NCBI RefSeq assembly: GCF_000311845.1
Contig: NZ_HE978574.1
Location: 1,569,008-1,607,085 of the forward strand
Direction of reading: 5' to 3'
Source of the DNA: Enorma massiliensis phI
GTDB taxonomy: Bacteria; Actinomycetota; Coriobacteriia; Coriobacteriales; Coriobacteriaceae
DNA: 38,078 bases
Positions within the stretch are counted from its first letter, which is position 1. Each line of letters opens with the position of its first letter. A program made the translations under genes and the position numbers. Shown in pieces: positions 27,016 through 35,903 of this stretch. The notes below the pieces were generated by a model, which saw only the letters and a list, made by a program, of their open reading frames with translations, did not search any database and had not been told where the DNA came from.

Positions 27016-29271
27016 CTAATGCTTCATCTTGGAGCGCACGCCCTGGCGCTTGCGACCGCTTGCGAACTTCGACCCTTTGCGCGCGTTCTTGCGCAGCGCC
27101 TCCATGACCGCGTCCTCGCTTTCGCCCTCGAGCATCGCCTTGATGTGCACGATTGCATCGCGCAGGCGCGCCGCCTCCTCGAAGTCCATCGCTTCGGAAG
27201 CGCTCCGCATATCGTCCTCCATGGTAGCCACGATGCGCTGCACCTCATCGCGCGGTAGGTCGGAGAGCTCCTCGGCCAAGCGCTGCCCCGTCGACGCCGT
27301 AACACCGGGCGCTTCCTCGGCGCCTGCGCCATCGGCCGATGGCGTGAAGAACTCGCCATGTCCAAGCGAGTCGCCGCGCGACCGGTCGCGCTTGCCAACG
27401 TTTTCCGCCGCCTCGGCGATAAAACTCGAGATGTCGTTGATGGCCTTGCGAACTGTCTTGGGCTTGATTCCGTGCTCCTCGTTGAACGCCATCTGTATCG
27501 AGCGACGGCGATTGGTCTCGTCAATCGCCTCACGCATGGAATCGGTCATGGTGTCGGCATACATGATGACCTCGCCATCGGCGTTTCGAGCCGCGCGGCC
27601 GATGGTCTGGATGAGGGAGCGCCGGTTGCGAAGGAACCCCTCCTTGTCGGCGTCCAAAATGGCCACGAGCGATACCTCAGGCAGGTCGAGGCCCTCACGC
27701 AGCAGGTTAATGCCTACGAGCACATCGATCTTTCCTTGGCGAAGGTCGCGCAATATCTCGACACGGTCCATCGTCGCCGTATCCGAGTGCATGTAATTCA
27801 CCTTAATGCCTGCATCGAGCATGTGGTCGGTAAGGTCTTCCGCCATCCGCTTGGTGAGCGTCGTCACGAGTACGCGCTCATGGCGAGCGGTGCGAACCCG
27901 AATTTCGTCGAGCAAGTCGTCAATCTGACCATGCACCGGGCGAACATCGATCTTAGGGTCCAGAAGGCCCGTAGGTCGAATGATCTGCTCGACGTTGTTC
28001 TGGCTCACGCGCAGCTCGTAGTCGCCCGGTGTCGCGCTCACATAGATGAACTGCGGCACACGGGCCTCAAACTCATCGAAGCGCAGCGGGCGATTATCGA
28101 GGGCCGAAGGAAGGCGGAACCCATGTTCCACGAGCGTCACCTTGCGCGAGCGGTCGCCCTCGTGCATGCCGCGAATTTGCGGCACGGTAACATGGCTCTC
28201 GTCGATGATGCAGATCATGTCCTTGGGGAAGTAGTCAATCAGCGTATATGGAGGTTCCCCGGGCTTGCGGCCATCGAGGTGACGCGAGTAATTCTCGATG
28301 CCGTTGCAATAGCCCATGGTCTCGAGCATCTCAAGGTCGTAGCTCGTGCGCTGCTCCAGGCGCTGCGCCTCAAGAAGCTTGTCGGCTGCCTTGAGCTCGG
28401 CGACACGATGCTCCATCTCGGTTTCGATCGATTTCACCGCAGCGGCCACCTTGGGTTTCTCCGTCACGTAGTGCGAAGCGGGCCACACGGGAATAGCGTC
28501 GTACTCGCGCAGAATCTCGCCCGTGACTTCGTCGATCTCGGCTATGAGTTCAACTTCGTCTCCGAAGAACTCGAAGCGAAGCGGATGTTCGGCATACGGA
28601 GGAAACACGTCGACGGTGTCGCCACGCACGCGGAACGTGCCTCGCGCCAGATCGAAGTCGTTGCGGTCGTATTGGATGTCAATGAGCGCATGGATGAAGT
28701 CGTCGCGCTCGAGGGGCTCCCGCTTATCGACATTCGGCGCAAGGCCAGCGTAATCCTCAGGCGAGCCAATACCGTAGATGCACGACACCGAGGCGACCAC
28801 GATCACGTCGTTGCGAGAGAGCAACTGGGAGGTCGCCTGATGCCGGAGCATCTCGACCTCCTCGTTAATCGAAGCGTCCTTTTCGATATAGGTATCGCTC
28901 TGCGGCACATAGGCCTCGGGCTGGTAATAGTCGTAGTAGGAGACGAAGTACACGACCGCGTTATGGGGAAAGAACTCCTTGAGCTCGCTTGCCAGCTGGG
29001 CCGCGAGCGTCTTATTCGGCGCCATGACGAGCGTCGGCTTGCCAAGCGCTTCGATAGTCTTCGCCATGGTGTAGGTCTTTCCCGAACCTGTCACACCAAG
29101 AAGGACTTGATAGCGGTCCCCGCGCTCCACGCCCTCCACGAGCGAGGCGATGGCTTGCGGCTGGTCGCCCGAAGGCTCAAAGGGGCTCACGACCTCGAAG
29201 CGCGCAGGCTCGCTCGCCGTCCCAAATCGACGCAGCTCGCCGCCGACGCGCTCAACCTCGAACGAACTCAT
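27016..29271 (-). CDS. uvrB: Excinuclease ABC subunit B (UvrB)
   Basis: This 751-residue helicase-like protein of nucleotide excision repair receives damaged DNA from UvrA and recruits UvrC. It has Walker A GVTGSGKT at 59-66, the beta-hairpin segment [13 protein letters not shown], the helicase box IDESHVT and a C-terminal UVR domain ([14 protein letters not shown]). It is about 80 residues longer than the Escherichia coli protein; the extra length is a variable linker before the UVR domain and a Lys/Arg-rich tail. AGGAGG precedes the ATG. It lies downstream of the lytic transglycosylase in the same direction, with a 105-nt gap. Confidence 0.97.
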   Translation of the reverse strand: MSSFEVERVGGELRRFGTASEPARFEVVSPFEPSGDQPQAIASLVEGVERGDRYQVLLGVTGSGKTYTMAKTIEALGKPTLVMAPNKTLAAQLASELKEFFPHNAVVYFVSYYDYYQPEAYVPQSDTYIEKDASINEEVEMLRHQATSQLLSRNDVIVVASVSCIYGIGSPEDYAGLAPNVDKREPLERDDFIHALIDIQYDRNDFDLARGTFRVRGDTVDVFPPYAEHPLRFEFFGDEVELIAEIDEVTGEILREYDAIPVWPASHYVTEKPKVAAAVKSIETEMEHRVAELKAADKLLEAQRLEQRTSYDLEMLETMGYCNGIENYSRHLDGRKPGEPPYTLIDYFPKDMICIIDESHVTVPQIRGMHEGDRSRKVTLVEHGFRLPSALDNRPLRFDEFEARVPQFIYVSATPGDYELRVSQNNVEQIIRPTGLLDPKIDVRPVHGQIDDLLDEIRVRTARHERVLVTTLTKRMAEDLTDHMLDAGIKVNYMHSDTATMDRVEILRDLRQGKIDVLVGINLLREGLDLPEVSLVAILDADKEGFLRNRRSLIQTIGRAARNADGEVIMYADTMTDSMREAIDETNRRRSIQMAFNEEHGIKPKTVRKAINDISSFIAEAAENVGKRDRSRGDSLGHGEFFTPSADGAGAEEAPGVTASTGQRLAEELSDLPRDEVQRIVATMEDDMRSASEAMDFEEAARLRDAIVHIKAMLEGESEDAVMEALRKNARKGSKFASGRKRQGVRSKMKH

Positions 29272-29376
29272 GAGACCTCCTCAAACTGGCTGCCGCACAA
29301 ACAGGGCGCGGCGGCATGAAACGCGCGGTTACGACGCCGAATTAGGGTCAAAACGTAACGATACGGCTCCTTTTAC

Positions 29377-29964
29377 TCACATACCCTCAAACGTGCCAGC
29401 ATAGAGCTCCTGATAGCGCTTATGGGCGTTTTTCACGCGAATGAGATATGCCTGCGTCTCGGGAAAGGTAATCGCGTTATGAAGCGCTGTAGCAGCCGAT
29501 GCCCATTCCTCAACGTTACTCAACCCTGCATTATAGGCAGCGATTGCATAGTCGGTCGAGCCGTTGAAGTAGTCGATGAGGTATCTAAGGTAGGCGCAGC
29601 CGAACATGATATTCGTCTCGGCATCGGAAAGGTCCTCGGGATCATACTCCGAGCCATCAACAAGGCCCAGGCGAACCATATCGCTCGCCGTATCGGGCAT
29701 GAGCTGCATGAGACCCTGGGCACCACGATATGATTCGGCTTCGGAATTCCAGTTCGACTCACACTCGATAACCGCAGCCACAAGATACGGATCGACGCTA
29801 TATCGAGCGCTCGCTTTGCTGATATAGTCCTGATACTCCAAGGGATAAAACGGCCGAAGCAGCAATGAGGGCGCGCTCGTATATCCAAAGGAGATGAGCC
29901 CGAAAAGCAAGACGAGGCAAAGCGGAATAACCCGGAACCACCCAAAGGCTCTAAGCGCGCTCAC
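29377..29964 (-). CDS. Membrane-anchored lytic transglycosylase (SLT domain)
   Basis: This protein of about 195 residues has one N-terminal hydrophobic segment (residues 8-28) and a Slt70-type catalytic domain. The catalytic Glu is E69 in ECESNWN, followed by the conserved GAQGLMQLMPDTA and later AIAAYNAG. It should cleave the MurNAc-GlcNAc bond on the outer face of the membrane. The GTG at 29964 with GGGAG 6 nt upstream is preferred; a GTG at 30012 would give 211 residues and a larger overlap with coaE. It overlaps coaE by 14 nt, so the two are probably translationally coupled. Confidence 0.85.
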   Translation of the reverse strand: MSALRAFGWFRVIPLCLVLLFGLISFGYTSAPSLLLRPFYPLEYQDYISKASARYSVDPYLVAAVIECESNWNSEAESYRGAQGLMQLMPDTASDMVRLGLVDGSEYDPEDLSDAETNIMFGCAYLRYLIDYFNGSTDYAIAAYNAGLSNVEEWASAATALHNAITFPETQAYLIRVKNAHKRYQELYAGTFEGM

Positions 29965-30637
29965 GAGCAGCTCCCAGCTTATCCTGAACCTCCTGCAAGC
30001 GGAATGAAGCACCTGAAGGCTCTTTGAGGGCTATATCATGATGCTCCGCCCATGCATCAATAGCAGAAAGAAGGCCGGCCATATCGTCTACATTTTCAAT
30101 AACATAATCAGCAAGAGAGCAAAGCTCGTCCTCGGAGGGTTGCGCCTGCGAGCGCGCATCGAAATCTTGAGGCTGCATTCCACGGGAAAGGGCGCGCTCG
30201 CGGCGCAGCTCCTCAGGTGCGGAAATAGCGACGACCTCATCCGCGAGATCAAATACATCAACGAATGACTTCGGAACAGAAATCTCAACTACAGCCAGGC
30301 TGCATGATGGACCGCTTGCCGCACAGCAGACAGGCGGAACAAGCATGCGCGCAAGGCGCTCCTTAACGTGGGGATGAACGATTTGGTTGAGAAGTTCGGT
30401 ATGCTCAGAGTCGCAAAATGCAGAATGAGCGAGCTCGGAAGTAATGATGCAGCCGTCCTCATCGAGAATATGCATGCCAAACGCGCAGGCAAGTTCCTTA
30501 ACGATCTCGGACTCGGGCTCGTAGAGTGACTTCGCAAGATCGTCCAGATCAATGCGCCAGGCACCGCGAGAAGCAAGATAGCGCGTCGCCAACGATTTAC
30601 CCGAAGCGATATTCCCGATAAAGAATGCTGTAAACAC
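29951..30637 (-). CDS. coaE: Dephospho-CoA kinase
   Basis: This 228-residue kinase phosphorylates dephospho-CoA, the last step of CoA synthesis. It has the P-loop GNIASGKS at 8-15, DLDDLAK after it (substrate-binding DxD-like region), and the QIVHPHVKERL segment typical of CoaE. The usual GGIGSGKS loop is changed to GNIASGKS, which keeps the essential Gly, Lys and Ser. The length is slightly above the usual 200. It is the first gene of a coaE-transglycosylase-uvrB series, and a bidirectional terminator lies upstream. Confidence 0.88.
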   Translation of the reverse strand: MFTAFFIGNIASGKSLATRYLASRGAWRIDLDDLAKSLYEPESEIVKELACAFGMHILDEDGCIITSELAHSAFCDSEHTELLNQIVHPHVKERLARMLVPPVCCAASGPSCSLAVVEISVPKSFVDVFDLADEVVAISAPEELRRERALSRGMQPQDFDARSQAQPSEDELCSLADYVIENVDDMAGLLSAIDAWAEHHDIALKEPSGASFRLQEVQDKLGAARERA

Positions 30638-30708
30638 GGAAGGTCCTCCATGCGCTCGCCAACTACTGGACTATATAGAATACGATTATTGGGAGCTCTA
30701 CATACAAA

Positions 30709-30738
30709 AAAAGGCTTTTGGATAACCAAAAGCCTTTT
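30709..30738 (-). terminator. Strong intrinsic terminator of the PTS-MFS operon
   Basis: AAAAGGCTTTTGG (30709-30721) and CCAAAAGCCTTTT (30726-30738) form a perfect 13-bp stem with an ATAA loop. On the minus strand it is followed by seven or more T, so it ends the operon that stops at the MFS gene and insulates coaE. It could also work on the plus strand. Confidence 0.85.
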
Positions 30739-30820
30739 CATGTTAAGCGAACGGCTCGGTGCCGTCCACCGGTCAGCGGCGCCCTGCCCTCCCACGGTCT
30801 ACACCGCAGTACTCTCGGCG

Positions 30821-30865
30821 CTCGAAATGCCACATTGGGGACTGTCCTCAATGTGGCATTCCGAG
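30821..30865. repeat. Palindromic repeat after the MFS gene (family C)
   Basis: AATGCCACATTG (30826-30837) is repeated in inverted orientation at 30849-30860, around a GGGACTGTCC-type centre, with outer CTCG/CGAG pairs. The whole 45-nt unit ends 4 nt from the MFS stop codon. It resembles a REP-type dispersed palindrome, but only one copy is in the window. Confidence 0.6.
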
Positions 30866-30869
30866 CTGC

Positions 30870-32288
30870 CTAATCCTGCTGTTCCGCTCGAAGCGAAAGC
30901 AAGAAGCCCACGCCGGCGATTATGCCAACGACCGCAAGCATCCAAAATGCCGTGACGCTACCGGAAAGTGTGGCGAATGCCATATCGGTGCCCGAAGCCT
31001 GTGCAGACGCGACGCACGTCGATGCCAGCGAGGTGCCGAACGCGCTTGCAAGCTGCTGTGCGGTGTTCGCAATCGCATTACCGTCGGCAGCGAGATCGCC
31101 GGGAAGGCGCTTCAGCGCGTTCGTCATGCAGTTTCCAAGGGTGTTTCCCTGTCCGAATCCAAAGAGCACATAAAGCGCAACCATGAGGGAAACCGAAAGC
31201 CTCGAGCCAGCAATGGCATAGAGAGCGGGCGCGAGCACGACGGCAACCATGCCCGTGCATACCGGAACGGTTGCCCCCACGCGATCCAACAGCTTGCCCG
31301 AAAGAGGAGAGAGCGAAGCGGCTAAGATGCATCCCGGCAGCATGATGGTTCCCGCTTGCAACGAATCGGCACCCAAGACAAGCTGCGCGAAGTTGGGGAT
31401 GAGGTACCCCAGTCCCAAAATGATGAGCTGCACGCCCATCACGGGGACGAGCGCGAAGGCGAATCCCCGCTGCGCAAGAGGGCGAATGCTCAGAACGGGA
31501 ACGGTTGCGCGGGTGGCATGCATCCCGAAAGCCCCGATGAATGCCGCAGCTAGCGCGAAAAGCATAAGGGTGCGCACACCAAGCCAGCCCGACAATGCGG
31601 CCTCGTTGATCCCCAGCACCAACGCCGAGAATCCAAACGCCAAAAGCAAAAAGCCCCGCACATCAAACGAAATGGTGCCTCGCAGCGTCTCGCGCTCTCC
31701 GCGCATACCAGATAGGCCGAGGGCAAGTGCCGCAACCACGACGGGAGCTAACACTATGAAAATCATGCGCCAGCTCGCCACGCTCACCATGAGGCCGCCG
31801 AGCGATGGTCCGATTGTGGGCGCTACCGCGGTGATGAGCGAGGCGACGCCCATCATGAGGCCGACCTTCGGAGCGGGAACACGATTGATGATGATGTCAT
31901 ACATGAGCGGCAGCCCAATGCTCGCCCCCACGCCCTGCAGAACTCGACCCATGAGAAGCACCGCAAATGCGGGAGCAATGGCGCCCGCCACCGTACCGCA
32001 CAGAAAAAGCGCGATGGCGCCGATGAAAAGCGCCCTTGTGGAGAAGCGCCGGCGCAAATACGCGAAAACAGGAATACACACGGCCAGCGTGAGCAGATAC
32101 GCAGTCGTAACCCATTGCACAGTTGCCGTACCGACCTCGAATTCGCGCATGAGCGCCGGGAACGTCACGTTCATAGACGTCTCGACCACCACGCCGCAGA
32201 AATTCAAGCTGCCTGCGGCGATAATGCAAGCAATGAGCCTCCCCTCCATCATCGCCGCGGCGCGGTTCCCTGAGCGATTTCGCTCCAT
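30870..32288 (-). CDS. MFS drug-efflux-type transporter (DHA2/EmrB-QacA-like)
   Basis: This 472-residue membrane protein has about 14 hydrophobic segments. The helix-4/5 region GRVLQGVGASIGLPLMYDII and the motif ITAVAPTIGPSLGGLM are typical of DHA2-type drug:proton antiporters. It begins at an ATG that overlaps the stop of the PTS IIB gene (TGATG), so it is translationally coupled to a sugar-uptake operon. The transported compound is unknown. Possible roles are export of a toxic aglycone freed by the glycosidase or of excess sugar; this is inference. A start 13 codons later is possible. Confidence 0.82.
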   Translation of the reverse strand: MERNRSGNRAAAMMEGRLIACIIAAGSLNFCGVVVETSMNVTFPALMREFEVGTATVQWVTTAYLLTLAVCIPVFAYLRRRFSTRALFIGAIALFLCGTVAGAIAPAFAVLLMGRVLQGVGASIGLPLMYDIIINRVPAPKVGLMMGVASLITAVAPTIGPSLGGLMVSVASWRMIFIVLAPVVVAALALGLSGMRGERETLRGTISFDVRGFLLLAFGFSALVLGINEAALSGWLGVRTLMLFALAAAFIGAFGMHATRATVPVLSIRPLAQRGFAFALVPVMGVQLIILGLGYLIPNFAQLVLGADSLQAGTIMLPGCILAASLSPLSGKLLDRVGATVPVCTGMVAVVLAPALYAIAGSRLSVSLMVALYVLFGFGQGNTLGNCMTNALKRLPGDLAADGNAIANTAQQLASAFGTSLASTCVASAQASGTDMAFATLSGSVTAFWMLAVVGIIAGVGFLLSLRAEQQD

Positions 32289-32596
32289 CACAGGTTGTGC
32301 TCCTGATAGATTTTGTCGATGAGCTTTGTGACCTTTTTACCGTCCATGAGCCCATAGGTCTGCATGTCGATTGCCCGAACCACACGGTCGGGACCAGCGA
32401 TTTTTTGGATATCGTCGACCAGGAAGCGAATCTGAGGCGCGATGAGAATCACTTTGATGTCATCCTCAAGGTTGTTCGCGTATACGCTCTCTGAGTACGC
32501 TTTGACCTCGTAGCGCCCCTTGGACGCCTCGCGAATCTGGCGAGCCATGATGCTCGTCGACATGCCGCCGTTGCACACAAGCATAATTTTTTCCAT
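32288..32596 (-). CDS. PTS lactose/cellobiose-type IIB component
   Basis: This 102-residue cytosolic component has the active cysteine C8 in IMLVCNGGMSTSIMA, the standard phosphate-accepting loop of the lactose/cellobiose IIB family. AAAGGTGA precedes the ATG. It receives phosphate from the IIA protein encoded upstream and passes it to sugar bound by IIC. The 169-nt gap separating it from IIA contains two strong hairpins. Confidence 0.92.
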   Translation of the reverse strand: MEKIMLVCNGGMSTSIMARQIREASKGRYEVKAYSESVYANNLEDDIKVILIAPQIRFLVDDIQKIAGPDRVVRAIDMQTYGLMDGKKVTKLIDKIYQEHNL

Positions 32597-32643
32597 AATA
32601 AATCACCTTTCTTCTCACTTGGCCGACTGAACCGTCTAGGTGC

Positions 32644-32724
32644 TTCGGGCGCGCAGGCGCTACGCCCGAATTCTCACAACACTCCGCGCCCATCTGGGGA
32701 GGGGCGGCGGTAGAACCGCCGCCC
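32644..32724 (-). other. Two GC-rich hairpins between PTS IIA and IIB
   Basis: One stem pairs TTCGGGCG (32644-32651) with CGCCCGAA (32663-32670). The other pairs GGGCGGCGG (32702-32710) with CCGCCGCCC (32716-32724). Neither is followed by a T-tract on the minus strand. They are more likely mRNA processing or stabilising structures in the polycistronic transcript than terminators. Confidence 0.55.
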
Positions 32725-32765
32725 GAAATGACCAGCAAAACCACACGTCAAGTGCAGCCACGCAT

Positions 32766-33104
32766 CTATGGCCTCAACGCATGGAGTTCCCGATACACCT
32801 CGATGAACTCCTTGACATACGTTTTACAGCTCTCACCATCCATGAGCTGCGCTTCCGCATGCATAAGCATGAGCGATGAGGGCACATCGCCTGATTCCGC
32901 ATCACGCTGGATAAGAGCCATGTGGGTATTGTGTCCTTCGATGAAAAGTTCTGAACCCCGCTCCATAAGCTCTCCGACGCGATCGAACTCACCGGCGCGG
33001 GCCGCCCGGAGCGCCTCCATGTAGCACGACTTAGCTTCACCAACGTGTGCGATGATGTCGAAGCAGGCCAGCTGAACATCATTCATCGTCTCACCATCAC
33101 TCAT
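32766..33104 (-). CDS. PTS lactose/cellobiose-type IIA component
   Basis: This 112-residue helical protein resembles LacF/ChbA. The phosphorylated histidine is most likely H82 in LMHAEAQLMDG, which aligns with the family HAQDHLM; the Asp that binds the metal in the family is Ala here. GAGGA 5 nt before the ATG at 33104 sets the start, overlapping the IIC gene by 8 nt. A second possible ATG lies 6 codons downstream. Confidence 0.88.
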   Translation of the reverse strand: MSDGETMNDVQLACFDIIAHVGEAKSCYMEALRAARAGEFDRVGELMERGSELFIEGHNTHMALIQRDAESGDVPSSLMLMHAEAQLMDGESCKTYVKEFIEVYRELHALRP

Positions 33105-34401
33105 CGTCTTCCTCGCTCTCGCCTTCCGTCTCAAGCTGAATCTGCTGCTTCTCATATACCTTAAAGAATGGATAGTAGATGGCAGCATCGACAATCGTGA
33201 ACACGATGATAAAGATCACGGCCTTCCAGTCCATGGTGGAGAGGAACGCGCCGAAGATGTTTGGCATGTTCCAAGAAAGCAGCGCGAACGTCTTTTCAAG
33301 AATGCCCGCACTCATGAGCAGATACGCGGCGATACCGTTCACCAACGGGGCGAGCATGAACGGGATGAAGAAAATGGGGTTCAAAACAACGGGCAGGCCG
33401 AAAACGATTGGCTCGTTGATACCGAAGAAACTCGGGATGATGCCGATGCGACCGACGTACTTGCACAGCTTCGACTTAGAACGCAGCAGCAAAATGCCCA
33501 AAGCGAGCACGCTGCCGCAACCACCGATAATCACGAAGTAGACCCAGAACGGGGTGGTGTAGATGAATTGCAACGGCTCTCCGGCAAGCTGAGCAGCAGC
33601 GTTCACGGCAAGGTTGCTCTCGCGGATAGGACCGACGAAGCCGGTGACGGCCGTATCGTGAATGCCGAAGAAGAACAGGAAGTGCGTCACGAGGGTAACG
33701 AGTGCGAGGAACACGATGTTATCGGATGCGGCAAACGACGGGGCGATTACCATATAGAGGAACCCGGCCATCGTGGTGCCCATGCTGTGGAAGAATACGA
33801 AGCCGAGCGAGAACACAAGCATGAGAACCAAGCAGGGAACCATGTTCGCAAAGGTGTCGCTCAGAACCTCGGGAACGCTCGGCGGCATCTTGATGCGACC
33901 GAAATTCCGCGATGTCATGAAACGGTATGCCTCGACCGTGAAAATGGAAATGATCATCGCTGGGATAAGCCCCTTGCCACCGATATAGCTCAAATCCGCA
34001 ATCGTGCCGTCCCAGCCAAGCGACTGGGGCCCTGCCACGAGCATGAGGAAGCCCGCGATGTTCACCAGGAGCGGGGTGAATGGGTTGATCTTATAGTGGC
34101 GGCACAGATAGTAGGTGATGCCGATGCCAAAGTAGAAAGCAAGGGCACCGATAGTCACCGTGTTGATCCACGTGAGTATGAAGTTTGCGTTCTCGGCGAA
34201 CACCGCCCACGCATAGAAGAACCCCTCAGCCTCCTCTTTCGCAAACGGCGCGGCGCCGAGCACCGACGCGATGCCTCCCGTGAGCGTGATGGGCAGCAAG
34301 GTTAGGAACGAGTCACGAATTGCCTTGAGATATCGCCAGTTCGCCATCTTGTTTGCGATCGGCAAAAGCTTGCGTTCGATTGTCTCATTGATCGATGCCA
34401 T
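33097..34401 (-). CDS. PTS lactose/cellobiose-type IIC permease
   Basis: This 434-residue membrane component has about ten hydrophobic segments. The family signature GINEPIVFGLPVVLNP is present, as is FFFGIHDTAV in the sugar-binding half. It carries the beta-glycoside across the membrane as it is phosphorylated. AAGGAAGGA precedes the ATG at 34401. The C-terminus is acidic (EGESEEDDE). The glycosidase gene lies 17 nt upstream in the same operon. Confidence 0.93.
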   Translation of the reverse strand: MASINETIERKLLPIANKMANWRYLKAIRDSFLTLLPITLTGGIASVLGAAPFAKEEAEGFFYAWAVFAENANFILTWINTVTIGALAFYFGIGITYYLCRHYKINPFTPLLVNIAGFLMLVAGPQSLGWDGTIADLSYIGGKGLIPAMIISIFTVEAYRFMTSRNFGRIKMPPSVPEVLSDTFANMVPCLVLMLVFSLGFVFFHSMGTTMAGFLYMVIAPSFAASDNIVFLALVTLVTHFLFFFGIHDTAVTGFVGPIRESNLAVNAAAQLAGEPLQFIYTTPFWVYFVIIGGCGSVLALGILLLRSKSKLCKYVGRIGIIPSFFGINEPIVFGLPVVLNPIFFIPFMLAPLVNGIAAYLLMSAGILEKTFALLSWNMPNIFGAFLSTMDWKAVIFIIVFTIVDAAIYYPFFKVYEKQQIQLETEGESEEDDE

Positions 34402-34418
34402 GAAATCCTTCCTTTCAA

Positions 34419-35840
34419 TCACTCTTGGGTCGAAGCTTCGGTCCGGTAGTTCGACCGATTGACGATGTCGCCGCCCGAGGCAATCACTTCTTTGAACCAC
34501 GCGTATGAACGCTTCGGCACGCGCTTCAGCGTGCCATCCTGCACCCCGATAAGCCCGTATCGTTTTTCCATACCGCTAATCCAGGAATAGAGGTCCATAA
34601 GCGACCACACGAAGTACCCGCGCATATCGACGCCGTCATCCATGGCGTCAAGGAGCGCGGCGATGTGATCTTCGAGGAACGAGATACGGTAAGAATCATC
34701 TATCGGGTCATCGCCGATATCCTCATAGCAGCCCATGCCGTTCTCAGTGAGGAACAGCGGCACGTGGTATTTCTCATAAGCACGCTTGAGACCCCAATAG
34801 AGCCCTTCGGGATTGATCTCCATACCCCATTCGGTCGCTTTGTGCTTAGAGCTGTTAACCTGTTCAAACCAGCCTTTGACTACAATCTTGCTGCGACCGC
34901 CACCTTTACCCTTCGTGTTGTAGGTAACCTGCGTCTCGCCCTCTTCGTACTTCTTGATGTCCGCGCTCGAATAGTAATTGAGCCCAAGAAAATCAACGGT
35001 GTTCTCGCGCATAATCTTGAGGTACTCGGGCTTCATGCACGAAATGTCATAGGTCTTTGCAAGTTCCGCAATGAGATCGATGGGCGGCTCGCCGAAAACG
35101 GCGGTATCGAGCACCCAGTTGTTATTGAAGTTGTCCGCATAGCGCACGGCAATCTGCGTCTCGATGTCGTCATCGACGCCGTATACCGGCGTATAGCTAT
35201 GCACGATGCCGATCATGCCCTGGTAGCCACCCTCGCGAAAGGCACGAACACCGAGCGCGCTTGCCAACATAATATGGAAGCCTGCTTGGATGTATTCCTG
35301 CACATCCGTGTGGAACGGAGGATAATCACCACCCATATAACCGCGTGATGTAACCCATTTGGGCTCATTCATCGTCACCCAGAAGCGCACGCGGTCACCG
35401 AAAGCCTCAAAACACACCCGAGCGTAGTGTTCAAACGCCAACGCGGTCGCATCGCTTGTCCAGCCCCCGAGCTCCTCCCAATACATGGGCAAATCCCAGT
35501 GAAAGATCGTCACGAACGGTTCAATGCCCGCCTCAATGCAACAGTCGATGAGATCGTTATAGAACGCAATACCGCGTTCATTCACGGTACCTTCGCGGTC
35601 GCTGATGATGCGTGGCCACGCGAGCGAAAAGCGGTAGGCTGTGTGACCGCCCGCTTTAGCAAGCGCGATGTCTTCACGAAATCGGTGATAGTGGTCGCAC
35701 GCCACGTCCGCATCGGGAAGCCCGCGCTCATGCAGATAACAATCCCAAATCGACTCAACCTTGCCATCTGCGTCCCAGGCCCCTTCACATTGATACGATG
35801 CCGTTGCACCGCCCCACAAGAAACCTGAATTTATCGCCAT
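34419..35840 (-). CDS. GH1 phospho-beta-glycosidase
   Basis: This 473-residue cytosolic glycosidase of family GH1 has acid/base E159 in TMNEP and nucleophile E366 in TENG. The phosphate-binding triad of 6-phospho-glycosidases is present as S419, K426 and Y428 (SWISGMEKRY). The residue after S419 is W420, as in 6-phospho-beta-galactosidases, where 6-phospho-beta-glucosidases usually have Ala or another small residue. It hydrolyses the phosphorylated disaccharide or glycoside brought in by the adjacent PTS. GGGAG lies 5 nt before the ATG at 35840. An upstream in-frame ATG at 35852 is a weaker choice. Confidence 0.93.
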   Translation of the reverse strand: MAINSGFLWGGATASYQCEGAWDADGKVESIWDCYLHERGLPDADVACDHYHRFREDIALAKAGGHTAYRFSLAWPRIISDREGTVNERGIAFYNDLIDCCIEAGIEPFVTIFHWDLPMYWEELGGWTSDATALAFEHYARVCFEAFGDRVRFWVTMNEPKWVTSRGYMGGDYPPFHTDVQEYIQAGFHIMLASALGVRAFREGGYQGMIGIVHSYTPVYGVDDDIETQIAVRYADNFNNNWVLDTAVFGEPPIDLIAELAKTYDISCMKPEYLKIMRENTVDFLGLNYYSSADIKKYEEGETQVTYNTKGKGGGRSKIVVKGWFEQVNSSKHKATEWGMEINPEGLYWGLKRAYEKYHVPLFLTENGMGCYEDIGDDPIDDSYRISFLEDHIAALLDAMDDGVDMRGYFVWSLMDLYSWISGMEKRYGLIGVQDGTLKRVPKRSYAWFKEVIASGGDIVNRSNYRTEASTQE

Positions 35841-35903
35841 ATCCTCTCCCATCTTCTCGCATACGAAACTATCAATCTGGCGCGGGCCCAGCACCGAGAT
35901 ACC

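Noticed and set aside
32644-32724. CRISPR-like or terminator array between IIA and IIB
   Set aside because: The two hairpins differ in sequence, there are no spacers or regular repeats, and no T-tract follows either stem.
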